64,000 nt of DNA from Kiritimatiellia bacterium. GTDB lineage: Bacteria; Verrucomicrobiota; Kiritimatiellia; JAFGHX01. Of the stretch, positions 42,102 to 49,661 are shown in pieces. The translations under genes were made by a program, and so were the position numbers. The notes under the pieces were generated by a model. It had not been told where the DNA came from and did no database searches. It was given only the letters and a program-made list of their open reading frames with translations. Position 1 is the first letter of the stretch. Each line of letters begins with the position of its first letter. Where the stretch lies: positions 1 through 64,000 of the forward strand of contig JAFGHX010000007.1 of NCBI GenBank assembly GCA_016929905.1, given 5' to 3'.

Positions 42102-43301
42102 CTACCGCGCCGTCGGCGTGTCCTGGTGCACGGTCACGCCGTCCTCGGACGTGATTTCGCGGCCGGGATAGACGAGGATCACCTTCCCCCCGCGCTTGAA
42201 CCGCATCTTCGGCTCGCCCAGCTCGCGGCGCACCTCGCTCAACGGGCGGCCGACCATGCTGGGCGCCGGCGCCTCCGGCTTCGCCGCTGCCTTCGACGGT
42301 GCCGGGGCGGGCGGCTTCGGCGTCCAGGCGGGCGGCGGAGTCCAAGGCGTCGCCGTCGGCGGCATGACCACGCCGGGCTCGGCAGCGGCGCCCGGCCCGC
42401 CGGCCGACGGCGTGGCGCCGTGCTTGCGCAGCAGCGTCTTCATGGCGTCGGACTGCGCCAGATCCAGCGCGCTGTATCCGCCAGGGCCCGGCAGCGGGAC
42501 AGCCCCCCTGTGCCGCAGCAGGAGCCCCGGGTTGGGCAACGCGCGGATGGCCGGGTCCGCACCGTGTTTCAGAAGCGCGGCGGCCACCGTCGTGTAGTCG
42601 TTCAGCGCCGCGTAGTGCAGCGGCGTCGCGCCGTACTCGTCGCGCGCGTTCGGGTCCAGCCCCGCTTCGACGAGTCCGTTTACGCTTTCCGGGCTGGACT
42701 GATCCGCCGCCAGGTGCAGGAGCGTCCGCCCGTTCTGTTTCTTGACGGTCGCGTCCGCGCCGTGCTCGAGCAGGGCGCGCACCGCGTGGCCGTGCCCGCG
42801 GCCGATCTGCGATTCGAGCGCCGTCACGTTCCCTTCCGCCAGGTGTTTCGGGTCCGCGCCGTGCTCGAGCAGCACGCGCAGCGCGCCGGGATTCGCCACC
42901 GTGTGCAGCGGCGTGAGGCCCTGCCGGGTCTGCGCCGCCACTTCGGCCCCGCGCTCGATGAGCAGCGCCGCCACATCCGCGTTGCGCGCCGCGTGAAGCG
43001 GCGTCCATTCATCCTGATCCCGCGCGCTCACCTCCGCCCCGCTCGCCAGCAGCAGCTCGGCCACCTCGCGCGAGGCCGCCTCGTGCAGCGGCGCGCGACG
43101 CCGCCCGTCCTTCGCCGGGTCGCGGTGGTTGGCCAGTTCCGGATAGCGGCGCAGCAGCTCGCGCACGCGCGCCGCATCGCCCGCGGCCGAGGCGCTGTGG
43201 ATCTCGGCCTGCGCCTTCTCGTCCGGCTTCCCGCACGAGACCAGCAGCGCCGGCAGCGCGATGAGCGCGGCGCCGTACAACAGCCGATGCGTTGTCTTCA
43301 T
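42102..43301 (-). CDS. Ankyrin-repeat lipoprotein
   Basis: A 399-residue probable lipoprotein with signal peptide and lipobox LPALLVSC (Cys near 23). About six or seven ankyrin repeats cover 35-290: RRAPLHEAASREVAELLLAS, EWTPLHAARNADVAALLIER, GLTPLHTVANPGALRVLLEH, GRTLLHLAADQ and ATPLHYAALNDYTTVAAALL. A Pro/Ala-rich linker (about 300-345) leads to a small C-terminal domain (SEVRRELGEPKMRFKRGGKV, then ILVYPG) resembling the GxPxxxxxxGxxxxxYxG pattern of BamE/SmpA-type domains. It is probably anchored in the outer membrane facing the periplasm as a protein-interaction scaffold. ATG 43301 begins the signal peptide. An array of CTCGAGAAC repeats lies just upstream. Confidence 0.85.
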   Translation of the reverse strand: MKTTHRLLYGAALIALPALLVSCGKPDEKAQAEIHSASAAGDAARVRELLRRYPELANHRDPAKDGRRRAPLHEAASREVAELLLASGAEVSARDQDEWTPLHAARNADVAALLIERGAEVAAQTRQGLTPLHTVANPGALRVLLEHGADPKHLAEGNVTALESQIGRGHGHAVRALLEHGADATVKKQNGRTLLHLAADQSSPESVNGLVEAGLDPNARDEYGATPLHYAALNDYTTVAAALLKHGADPAIRALPNPGLLLRHRGAVPLPGPGGYSALDLAQSDAMKTLLRKHGATPSAGGPGAAAEPGVVMPPTATPWTPPPAWTPKPPAPAPSKAAAKPEAPAPSMVGRPLSEVRRELGEPKMRFKRGGKVILVYPGREITSEDGVTVHQDTPTAR

Positions 43302-43339
43302 GGGTGTTCTCTCTTCTGAACTCCGAGCTCCAGCCTGAA

Positions 43340-43411
43340 ACTTGCTCGAGCTTCCTCCAGAATGTGCTCGAGAACTTGCTCGAGAACTTACTCGAGAACT
43401 TGCTCGAGAAC
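43340..43411. repeat. 12-bp tandem repeat array (TTGCTCGAGAAC)
   Basis: Four consecutive 12-bp units (43364-43411: GTGCTCGAGAAC, TTGCTCGAGAAC, TTACTCGAGAAC, TTGCTCGAGAAC) follow two degenerate units from 43340. Each contains CTCGAG next to AACTTG, the half-site seen in the operators at 25.4 and 39.2 kb. The array lies 39-110 bp upstream of the ankyrin lipoprotein start. Confidence 0.75.
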
Positions 43412-43539
43412 CCCGCCGCAGCGGCGGGATCGACAAAGCTTACAGCCTGCCCCCCGTGGCGGAACAAAGTCTCAACCTCGTTATATACGGCGTCGCACAG
43501 CGCGCCTTGCCGACCTCTGGCTTGCGGGCGGAGCCCGCA

Positions 43540-44352
43540 TCAATGCAGGAACAGCTCATACAGCGTCAGGAAGATCTCCACGACGATCAGGATGACGATG
43601 TACCACTCCACCCGCAGCGTGCGCCGCGCCTGCAGCAGGCTCAGCGCGGTCTCCGCCGTGCGCGAGACGAGTTCCAGCTTCTGTTCGAGCGCGCGGTGCC
43701 GCTCGGCAATCTCGTATTCGGCCGCCAGCCGCGAGTAGAGCAGGTCCAGTTCCGGGTGTTCCCACAGCACGCCGGGCTTCTCGTGCACCTCGACGCGGCC
43801 GACCATCGTCGCCAGGCTCATGAGCGCCTTGCCGATCTGACGAAGCAGCCGCTGCGGGCGCCGAACGTCTCGGCCCCGCCCCGCGAGCGTCGCGCCGAGC
43901 GGTTCGATCTCGTCGAAACTCTCGCGGATGCTCTGCTCGTAGTCGTCCAGCACGGCGCTGCGTGCCAGGACGGTGGCGATCAGTTGCAGGCGCGGCACGT
44001 CCACGTGCGCGAGCTCGATGCGCCCGCCATGCATCCCCTCCTTGGCCTCCGGCTCCACGGTGATGCCCGCCTCTTCGATCCGCGGCGTTTCGACCGGGTC
44101 GCGCACGAAGGGAGCCAGCTCCTTCAGGAAGGCGGCCTCCTGGACCGGCGGCGTGTTGATCAGCACGACGACCCCGTACCGGAACAGCACGGCGAACGCT
44201 TCGTCCCGAATCGCGACCACGAGCGGCGACTCGCCCATCACCCCGCTCGAGGGCAGCGCATGCAGGTCCAGGCGCTTGCCCAGGAATACCGCGCGCGCCT
44301 GGAACCGGGTCAGGCCGGCAAAGGCGGCATCGGACTGTAAGGCTTCAGACAT
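43540..44352 (-). CDS. RMD1/DUF155-family protein with C-terminal membrane anchor
   Basis: A 270-residue protein matching the RMD1/YagE (DUF155) family. The N-terminal half includes ARAVFLGKRLDLHAL, AFAVLFRYGVVVLINTPP, and an Asp/Glu-rich middle (DPVETPRIEEAGITVEPEAK). The C-terminal half has IELAHVDVPRLQLIATVLAR, ARSAVLDDYEQSIRESFDEI and LWEHPELDLLYSRLAAEYEI. The last 20 residues (WYIVILIVVEIFLTLYELFL) are one transmembrane helix, as in yeast Rmd1/Rmd8-type proteins. The bacterial function is unknown. ATG 44352 (MSEALQSD) is the family-consistent start, and a frame extending upstream is low-complexity. It lies behind the ankyrin gene in the opposite order of a possible leftward unit. Confidence 0.8.
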   Translation of the reverse strand: MSEALQSDAAFAGLTRFQARAVFLGKRLDLHALPSSGVMGESPLVVAIRDEAFAVLFRYGVVVLINTPPVQEAAFLKELAPFVRDPVETPRIEEAGITVEPEAKEGMHGGRIELAHVDVPRLQLIATVLARSAVLDDYEQSIRESFDEIEPLGATLAGRGRDVRRPQRLLRQIGKALMSLATMVGRVEVHEKPGVLWEHPELDLLYSRLAAEYEIAERHRALEQKLELVSRTAETALSLLQARRTLRVEWYIVILIVVEIFLTLYELFLH

Positions 44353-44431
44353 GGCGGCATGGTAGCCGGGCCCGGGCCCGGATTCAAGGAGATTACCGAG
44401 GCCGGGGTCCGCCCCGCGCTTTCGTCTCGTA

Positions 44432-44452
44432 GAAGCGGCGGGACGCCGCTTC
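44432..44452. repeat. GAAGCGGCG hairpin with GGA loop
   Basis: GAAGCGGCG (44432-44440) and CGCCGCTTC (44444-44452) are exact complements around a three-base loop. It lies in the 235-bp gap between two leftward genes. A 16-bp GC-only palindrome lies near 44371-44387. It could be a terminator for the histidine-kinase operon. I saw no gene here. Confidence 0.6.
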
Positions 44453-44587
44453 CACGGCTTCGCCGCCCCGCCCGCCGGCCGCCGAGGGACGAGCGGGCGA
44501 ACTGTCCATGCAGGACCCGAAGGGCAAGCGTCTGCAAAGCGGTCCGCGGCCGATCCGTTTGGCGAGCGGGCCCGTGCTCGGGCGGAG

Positions 44588-45997
44588 TCACGGCTGCGCC
44601 AGCGGCAGGCGCACAAACACCCGCGTGCCAGTGCCCAGACGACTTGTCATGCGCACCTCTCCGCCGTGCGCTTTGGCGGCCGCATGCACGAAACTGAGGC
44701 CCAGGCCCGAGCCGTCCATGTGCCGCGTGCGGTCGGAACGAAAGAAGCGCTCGAACACGTGCGGCAGGTCCTCCGGTGGAATGCCGCTGCCGGTATCCTC
44801 GACCACCAATTCGAGCCAGCGCCCTTCGGCGGGACGGCAGGAAACCCCGACGCGACCGCCCGTCGGCGTGAACTTCACGGCATTGTCGAGCAGGTTGGCG
44901 AGCATACGTTCGAGAAGCGGTCGATCGCCCAGGACGCCGCACCTGTCAACCTCGCACTCGACGCTCAGGTCCAACCCCCGGTCCTCGACGAGCGGTCCGT
45001 ACAACTCGACAGCGGCGCGTACCACCTCATCCATGGCGACCGCTCGCTTCGCGATCGTGTCGGCCCCTGCCTCCATTCTGGCGATCTGGAGGATCGTCGA
45101 AACCATTCGCTCCAGCCGGTCGCATTCTTCCACAACCAGCGCAAGAGCCTCCTGTTGACCCTCCGCGTTGGCGTTCGAAGCCACCGCCGCTTCCGCCGCG
45201 GCGCGCATGCGCGTCAACGGTGTGCGGAAGTCGTGCGCCATGTTGTCCATCAGCACGCGTAATTCATCCACGGCGCACGCGATCCTTTCGATCATCGTGT
45301 TGAATGTGACCGCTAGCGCCCCAACCTCGTCAGCACCCCCTGGGACGGGGATGCGTTCACGCAGGTTGCCGATGTAGATGCGCTCCGCGGCCAGCCGGAC
45401 GCGCTCAAGGCGAGCCACCGCGCCTGCGGCAATGCCTGAGGCAAGCGCCGTGCCTGCCGCCAGGCACACGCCGAACCCGAGGAGCAAAACGAGCCTGTAG
45501 GTTCGCAACAGGGTTTCCAGCGCCGCAAGGGAGCGGCAGACCTGGACCCGATGTCCCGCGTGGCTACTCAGATAGACGCTGCGTACACGCGCGCCGCTCG
45601 GGAGTTGGTCGGAGCGAAACCTCGCGACGGGCGCGGGTGGCGGCGCGCGCACGAGCACGGCCCGCGCCAAGGCGCCTGAGGCCTCGGTGTCCGAGCAGGC
45701 CAGCAGTTCGCCGGAGGAGGAAAACAGCCGAAGAAGCACGTTGTCTTTGCCGTAGTGCTCCACGTAGCGACGCATGTCCTGCTCGACGATCCCCGCTTTT
45801 CTGCGCGCTGCCAGATCAAGGATGCGCTCCGCTTCGGATACCAGCAAGCCGTCCACCTCGCGAATCGCTCGGCGGCGCAGGGCTTCGCCAAGCGCGAAGA
45901 ACAGAACGGCCAGGCAGACGGCAAAGGCGCCGGCATACGGAAGCACAAGTCGAAGCCTCAGCGTGCCGCCGAACCTACTCCTCTTCCCTGAGTACAT
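44588..45997 (-). CDS. Sensor histidine kinase of an OmpR-type two-component pair
   Basis: A 469-residue membrane kinase. TM1 is near 12-36 (RLVLPYAGAFAVCLAVLFFA). A periplasmic sensor of about 120 residues follows, then TM2 near 175-200 (LVLLLGFGVCLAAGTALASG). The HAMP domain includes RLERVRLAAERIYIGNLRER, and the H-box is in LMDNMAHDFRTPLTRMRAAA. ATPase boxes are N (LLDNAVKFTPTGG), G1 (VVEDTGSGIPPEDL) and G2 (GSGLGLSFVHAAAKAHGG). The layout resembles CusS/CopS-type metal or envelope sensors, but no metal ligands were assigned. ATG 45997 lies within the 3' end of the response-regulator gene (overlap 23 nt), so the two are coupled. Confidence 0.9.
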   Translation of the reverse strand: MYSGKRSRFGGTLRLRLVLPYAGAFAVCLAVLFFALGEALRRRAIREVDGLLVSEAERILDLAARRKAGIVEQDMRRYVEHYGKDNVLLRLFSSSGELLACSDTEASGALARAVLVRAPPPAPVARFRSDQLPSGARVRSVYLSSHAGHRVQVCRSLAALETLLRTYRLVLLLGFGVCLAAGTALASGIAAGAVARLERVRLAAERIYIGNLRERIPVPGGADEVGALAVTFNTMIERIACAVDELRVLMDNMAHDFRTPLTRMRAAAEAAVASNANAEGQQEALALVVEECDRLERMVSTILQIARMEAGADTIAKRAVAMDEVVRAAVELYGPLVEDRGLDLSVECEVDRCGVLGDRPLLERMLANLLDNAVKFTPTGGRVGVSCRPAEGRWLELVVEDTGSGIPPEDLPHVFERFFRSDRTRHMDGSGLGLSFVHAAAKAHGGEVRMTSRLGTGTRVFVRLPLAQP

Positions 45998-46652
45998 AGC
46001 CAACACCGCGAATCGTGTGGATGAGCGCTCGGGCGAACGGCGCGTCGATCTTCGCGCGCAACCGCGACATTCTGCTCTCGACGACATTTGTCTCCGGATC
46101 GAAGTTGTAGTCCCAAACGTGTTCCATGATCATCGTCCGCGACACGACGCGCCCGGCATTCCTCGCCAGGTATTCCAGCAGCGCGAACTCGCCCGGTTGT
46201 AGTTCCACCTTTCGCCCCGCCCGCCGGACCGTTCGCGCCAGCAGGTCCACCTCCATGTCGGCCACTGAAAGCCGCGTGAGCGGCGGCTGCACGCCCGCCC
46301 GGCGAATCAGGGCGTGAACACGCCACAACAGCTCGCTGAACGCGAACGGTTTCGTCAGGTAATCGTCCCCACCGGCGCGCAGTCCGCGGACACGGTCGTC
46401 AACCGAATCCTTCGCGCTCAGAATGAGCACTGGCGTGCTGCTGCCGGCTTCCCGCAGACTGCGCAGCACGGACAGCCCGTCCAGACCGGGAAGCATCAGG
46501 TCCAGAACGACGGCGTCGAACTTTTCGTGCAGGGCCTGCAACCGGCCCTCTTCTCCGTCCTGCGCATGCGCAACCGCGAAGCCTTCCTCCTTCAAACCGC
46601 GAACAATGAAGGACGCCGTCTTGCGGTCGTCTTCTATGAGGAGAATACGCAT
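45975..46652 (-). CDS. OmpR/PhoB-type response regulator
   Basis: A 225-residue regulator. The receiver occupies residues 1-118 with the acidic pair IEDDRK, phospho-Asp in AVVLDLMLPGLDG, Ser in PVLILSAKDS and Lys in DDYLTKPFAFSEL. The C-terminal winged helix includes ARTVRRAGRKVELQPGEFAL and VVSRTMIMEHVWDYNFDPET, ending IHTIRGVGYVLREE, which is canonical for OmpR/PhoB proteins. It is co-transcribed with the downstream kinase. Divergent from it is the propeller/HlyD/receiver operon, the most likely target set. ATG 46652 opens the receiver. Confidence 0.92.
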   Translation of the reverse strand: MRILLIEDDRKTASFIVRGLKEEGFAVAHAQDGEEGRLQALHEKFDAVVLDLMLPGLDGLSVLRSLREAGSSTPVLILSAKDSVDDRVRGLRAGGDDYLTKPFAFSELLWRVHALIRRAGVQPPLTRLSVADMEVDLLARTVRRAGRKVELQPGEFALLEYLARNAGRVVSRTMIMEHVWDYNFDPETNVVESRMSRLRAKIDAPFARALIHTIRGVGYVLREEE

Positions 46653-46775
46653 CGAACATCCCCGGGGCCGGCTGTTCCCGACAGACAATTCTATGGCGCC
46701 GATTCCCCGCTTGTCGACTCCTTTTCCACCCGCGCGGCGCGGAAGGGCGCCAGTAGCCCCCGTGTAGGACCCACG

Positions 46776-46811
46776 TTGCCAAATGGTAACCTTTGCGCAA
46801 CATCCGCGCAA
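46776..46811. promoter_or_regulatory. Candidate operator cluster in the divergent two-component promoter region
   Basis: The 288-bp divergent region contains TTGCCAAATGGTAA (46776-46789), an inverted repeat with one mismatch, and TTGCGC (46793-46798) with GCGCAA (46806-46811). These are plausible binding sites for the OmpR-type regulator. A TAGTAT element at 46823-46828 could be a rightward -10. Confidence 0.35.
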
Positions 46812-46940
46812 GGTGCCCGGCGGTAGTATGCCTGTATGGAAACCGAAAACTGGCGCCGGAGCGCGCCGCGTGCCGCGGCGCGATCGAGGAGGTTCTCCGT
46901 ATCGCCGGCGGACGCGGAAGGCGAGCGCGAATTGAGAAAC

Positions 46941-47831
46941 ATGCTGCGAGTCCTGCTGCTGTTGGGCGTCTGCGTTGAGGCGTCGTGCGACGCCGTCAAG
47001 ACGAACGTCGCCACGCGCGACGCCCTGGAGCGGCGCCTGCGTGAGGCCGCGATGACGCGATTTGACGTGCGAGAGATCGAAGGGCCTTCCGGAGTCTGCT
47101 TCTGCCCTCCGCGCGGGACGCTGTTTGTGGTCGGCGATAAGGGCGACCTGGCGGAAATGACGACCGACGGCGCGGTACTCCATTGCGTGCGCTTGCCCAA
47201 CAGGCCGGACCTGGAAGGGATCACCTATGCGTCCGGCGTGGGTCTGCTCTACGCCGTCGTGGAAGGAGCGGAGAAGATATTGGAGGTCGAGCCTTCCTCG
47301 CTCCGGGTCCTGCGAGACTTCGTTCTGCCCAGAACGTGGCGGGGCAAGACCGTGCTGGGCAAGAAGGGCCAAGGTCTCGAAGGCGTCGCCTTCGTTCCCG
47401 CCCCCGGGCGCCCCGATGGCGGAACGTTCCATGTCGTCAACCAGGGCGCCAAAGCCCGGGCGGGCGACATGCCGGCGTTACTCCAGATTGGGATCGGCGT
47501 CAACGAACCTCACCACGGCAAGCGCGGCGCGGTCATCACGGACTACGTGGAGTTGCCCGTCTGCGATCTGTCCGACATCTGTTGGCTCGAGTCGGAGGCT
47601 CTTTTCGCCGTAATCAGCGACAAGAACGATCTGCTGCTGCTCGTCACGAGCGAAGGCCGGATTGTCCGGCAGGCGGCCCTGCCGGGCGCGGGTCAGGAAG
47701 GGTTCGCGGTGGATCGCGAGGGCAGCGTCTACATCGCACAGGATTCCGGGGGCGTCCTCAAACTGCGCCATGCGTGGCCGGCGGCGGCCGCCGACCGTGG
47801 CGGTGTGCCAATGGAGGAGAGCCATGAGTGA
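46941..47831 (+). CDS. Exported SdiA-regulated-like beta-propeller protein
   Basis: A 296-residue exported protein. Residues 1-20 (MLRVLLLLGVCVEASCDAVK) look like a signal peptide, possibly a weak lipobox at the second Cys. The rest matches the SdiA-regulated/esterase-like propeller pattern: EGPSGVCFCPPRGTLFVVGD, HCVRLPNRPDLEGITYASGV, LEGVAFVPAPGRPDGGTFHV, LSDICWLESEALFAVISD and EGFAVDREGSVYIAQDSGGV. An in-frame ATG at 46836 would add 35 Arg/Ala-rich residues ahead of the signal peptide, so 46941 is preferred. It overlaps the HlyD gene by 8 nt. It may sense or bind a periplasmic ligand for the neighbouring export or signalling genes. Confidence 0.75.
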   Translation: MLRVLLLLGVCVEASCDAVKTNVATRDALERRLREAAMTRFDVREIEGPSGVCFCPPRGTLFVVGDKGDLAEMTTDGAVLHCVRLPNRPDLEGITYASGVGLLYAVVEGAEKILEVEPSSLRVLRDFVLPRTWRGKTVLGKKGQGLEGVAFVPAPGRPDGGTFHVVNQGAKARAGDMPALLQIGIGVNEPHHGKRGAVITDYVELPVCDLSDICWLESEALFAVISDKNDLLLLVTSEGRIVRQAALPGAGQEGFAVDREGSVYIAQDSGGVLKLRHAWPAAAADRGGVPMEESHE

Positions 47832-49005
47832 GGGCCCGACGGCGGAGTTGGAAAGCGGCAACGGAATGCGCATCTACGTCCGGCCCAAGCTTTCGCGCCC
47901 GGCCATCTGGTGGAGTCTCAAGCGCAAGGCCAAATGGCCGTTTCTCGTCTGGCTCGCCTGCGCACTGGCGGCGATGGCGCTGTACTACCGTAGCGGAGGC
48001 GCCTTGGGCATGTTGCAGGGCGCGGCGAACACCGCTTCGGCCGAAGTGGGCGCCCCCGACACGCTGGTCCTGATGTCGGTGGAGTGCGAGCCCGGGCAGC
48101 GCGTGAAGGCAAACGACGTGCTGGCCCGCCTGGATACGCGAATCATCGACGCCGAAATCGCGATTCAAAAGGCCTTGATGGCGCAACCGCTCGGCGAAGA
48201 AGACTACGTGTTGCAGATGACGCATCAGTTTGCGGCCGAAATCGCCGGGATCGAGGCCGACCTCGCTTCGGCCCGCCTGGAAATGGCCCAGGCGGAGGCG
48301 GAACGAGATGTTTTGGACAGGGAAATGGAAACGCTGGACCGGCTGCTGGAGCGCCGGATTATCCAGCCGCACGACGTTTCGCCGATCCGCGCCAGACGTG
48401 CCGCTCTCGCGCAGGCGGCGCAGGGGTACTCCAATCTCGTCGCCGTGCAAGAATCGCAGCTTGCGGATGCGCACCAGCGGGAGCAGGCCCTCAGACGATG
48501 GCTTTCCCCCGAAGAACGGTTCGACCTCGCCAAGGTGGTCGAGCGGAGGGTGTCGGACAAGACTCGGGTTCACGCCGCGACGATCGAGATGCTCCTGGCG
48601 ACGCGCGAAACCTATGTCTTGCGCGCGCCCAGGGACGGCGTGGTCTCCCGAGTGTACTACCGGCCTGGAAGCACCGTGCCGGAAGGCGAACCCATCGTTC
48701 GGGTCGCGGATGAAACGCCGGACGAGATTACCGCCCTGCTGCGAGACGACCAACTTCGCTTGCTGCGGGTGGGGATGAAAGTGTTCGCCCGGCAGCCCGG
48801 CGGAACCCGAGAGACCGAAACGGTCGTCACCAGCGTCAGTCCGGACATATCCGCTCTGCCCACCCGCGCCAACCGCATCCCGGACCCCGACATCATCGTC
48901 AGGGGGCGACGGGCTACTCTCAAGATTGTGGGCGAAACCGATATTCTGCCGGGCGAGACGGTCAGCCTGCGCATCCCGGTCTCGTCCGTCCTGCCGTTTT
49001 TGTAG
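47824..49005 (+). CDS. HlyD/RND-type membrane-fusion adaptor
   Basis: A 393-residue adaptor. A cytoplasmic N-terminus is followed by one transmembrane helix (about 36-54, WPFLVWLACALAAMALYY). A barrel-sandwich half precedes the coiled-coil hairpin (about 115-235; ADLASARLEMAQAEAERDVL, IIQPHDVSPIRARRAALAQA, ATIEMLLATRETYVLRAP). The second lipoyl half is RDGVVSRVYYRPGSTVPEGE, and a beta-barrel domain follows. It would link an inner-membrane transporter to an outer-membrane channel. No transporter gene adjoins it; a TolC-like lipoprotein is convergent just downstream. The ATG at 47824 overlaps the preceding stop codon, indicating coupling. Confidence 0.82.
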   Translation: MSEGPTAELESGNGMRIYVRPKLSRPAIWWSLKRKAKWPFLVWLACALAAMALYYRSGGALGMLQGAANTASAEVGAPDTLVLMSVECEPGQRVKANDVLARLDTRIIDAEIAIQKALMAQPLGEEDYVLQMTHQFAAEIAGIEADLASARLEMAQAEAERDVLDREMETLDRLLERRIIQPHDVSPIRARRAALAQAAQGYSNLVAVQESQLADAHQREQALRRWLSPEERFDLAKVVERRVSDKTRVHAATIEMLLATRETYVLRAPRDGVVSRVYYRPGSTVPEGEPIVRVADETPDEITALLRDDQLRLLRVGMKVFARQPGGTRETETVVTSVSPDISALPTRANRIPDPDIIVRGRRATLKIVGETDILPGETVSLRIPVSSVLPFL

Positions 49006-49119
49006 GGCGACGTGAAGGGTCGCCGGGCCGCCGCCGGCGGCCGCGGCGGCCCGGCGGGATTTTGTCCGCGCGTAAAGGGGGATGCGCGTGGGGCCCAACG
49101 CATAGCAGAGAATGAGGCG

Positions 49120-49569
49120 ATGGCAGAGGAAAGAATTCTCATCATCGAAGACGCGCCGGCCATGCGGGCTGTGCTCATCGACACGCTCGCCGGCGCGGGG
49201 TATGCCGTGACCGGCGCCGCGGACGGAGCGGAAGGGGTCCGGTTGGCTTTGAGCGAGGCCCCCGATCTCGTCATCCTGGATGTCATGCTCCCGATAGTGG
49301 ACGGCTACGACGTCTGTCGCACCATCCGCGATCACGGCTTGAGCATGCCCGTGTTGATGATCAGCGCCATGAGTCAGGAGACCGACATTGTGGCCGGGTT
49401 GCGCCTGGGCGCCGATGGCTACCTCACCAAGCCCTTTGGCGCGCGACAACTGCTCGCAAGAGTGGAAAGCCTGCTCCGGCGGCGGAGAATGAACACGGGA
49501 AGCGCCCTTCAGCGCGGCCGCGACCGGAGCAGGCGATCGGGAAGCGGAGCCGCGGGCGAGAGGGCATAG
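49120..49569 (+). CDS. Stand-alone response-regulator receiver protein
   Basis: A 149-residue receiver. The acidic pair is in ILIIEDAPAMRAV, phospho-Asp in DLVILDVMLPIVDGYDVCR, Ser in MPVLMISAMSQ and Lys in GADGYLTKPFGARQLL. The C-terminal 30 residues (about 120-149) are Arg/Ser/Gly-rich with no DNA-binding domain. It follows the HlyD gene by 114 bp. The upstream frame is GC-rich and not coding, so ATG 49120 with a GAGGCG leader is preferred. It could report on the same kinase pair that faces the operon. Confidence 0.85.
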   Translation: MAEERILIIEDAPAMRAVLIDTLAGAGYAVTGAADGAEGVRLALSEAPDLVILDVMLPIVDGYDVCRTIRDHGLSMPVLMISAMSQETDIVAGLRLGADGYLTKPFGARQLLARVESLLRRRRMNTGSALQRGRDRSRRSGSGAAGERA

Positions 49570-49607
49570 CCCGCGTCTCGCGGCGGCGTCAGAGCGCTCA
49601 GCGCCAC

Positions 49608-49652
49608 GGGCGCGCCGGCTCGGGCCAAGCGCCGACGATGCCCGGCGCGCCC
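49608..49652. terminator. Bidirectional terminator hairpin between convergent genes
   Basis: GGGCGCGCCGG (49608-49618) is exactly complementary to 49642-49652 with a 23-nt loop. It lies in the 92-bp gap between the receiver gene (ending 49569) and the TolC-like gene (ending 49662). No T-run follows, as is common in this GC-rich DNA. Confidence 0.5.
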
Positions 49653-49661
49653 GCGGCCCGC

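Noticed and set aside
43338..43411. Repeat array considered as a CRISPR
   Set aside because: Units are 12 bp and directly adjacent with no spacers, and no cas genes are present.
47662..47823. Longer N-terminus for the HlyD gene
   Set aside because: The added residues are Arg-rich and overlap the propeller gene; the ATG at 47824 gives a normal adaptor N-terminus and a typical coupled start.
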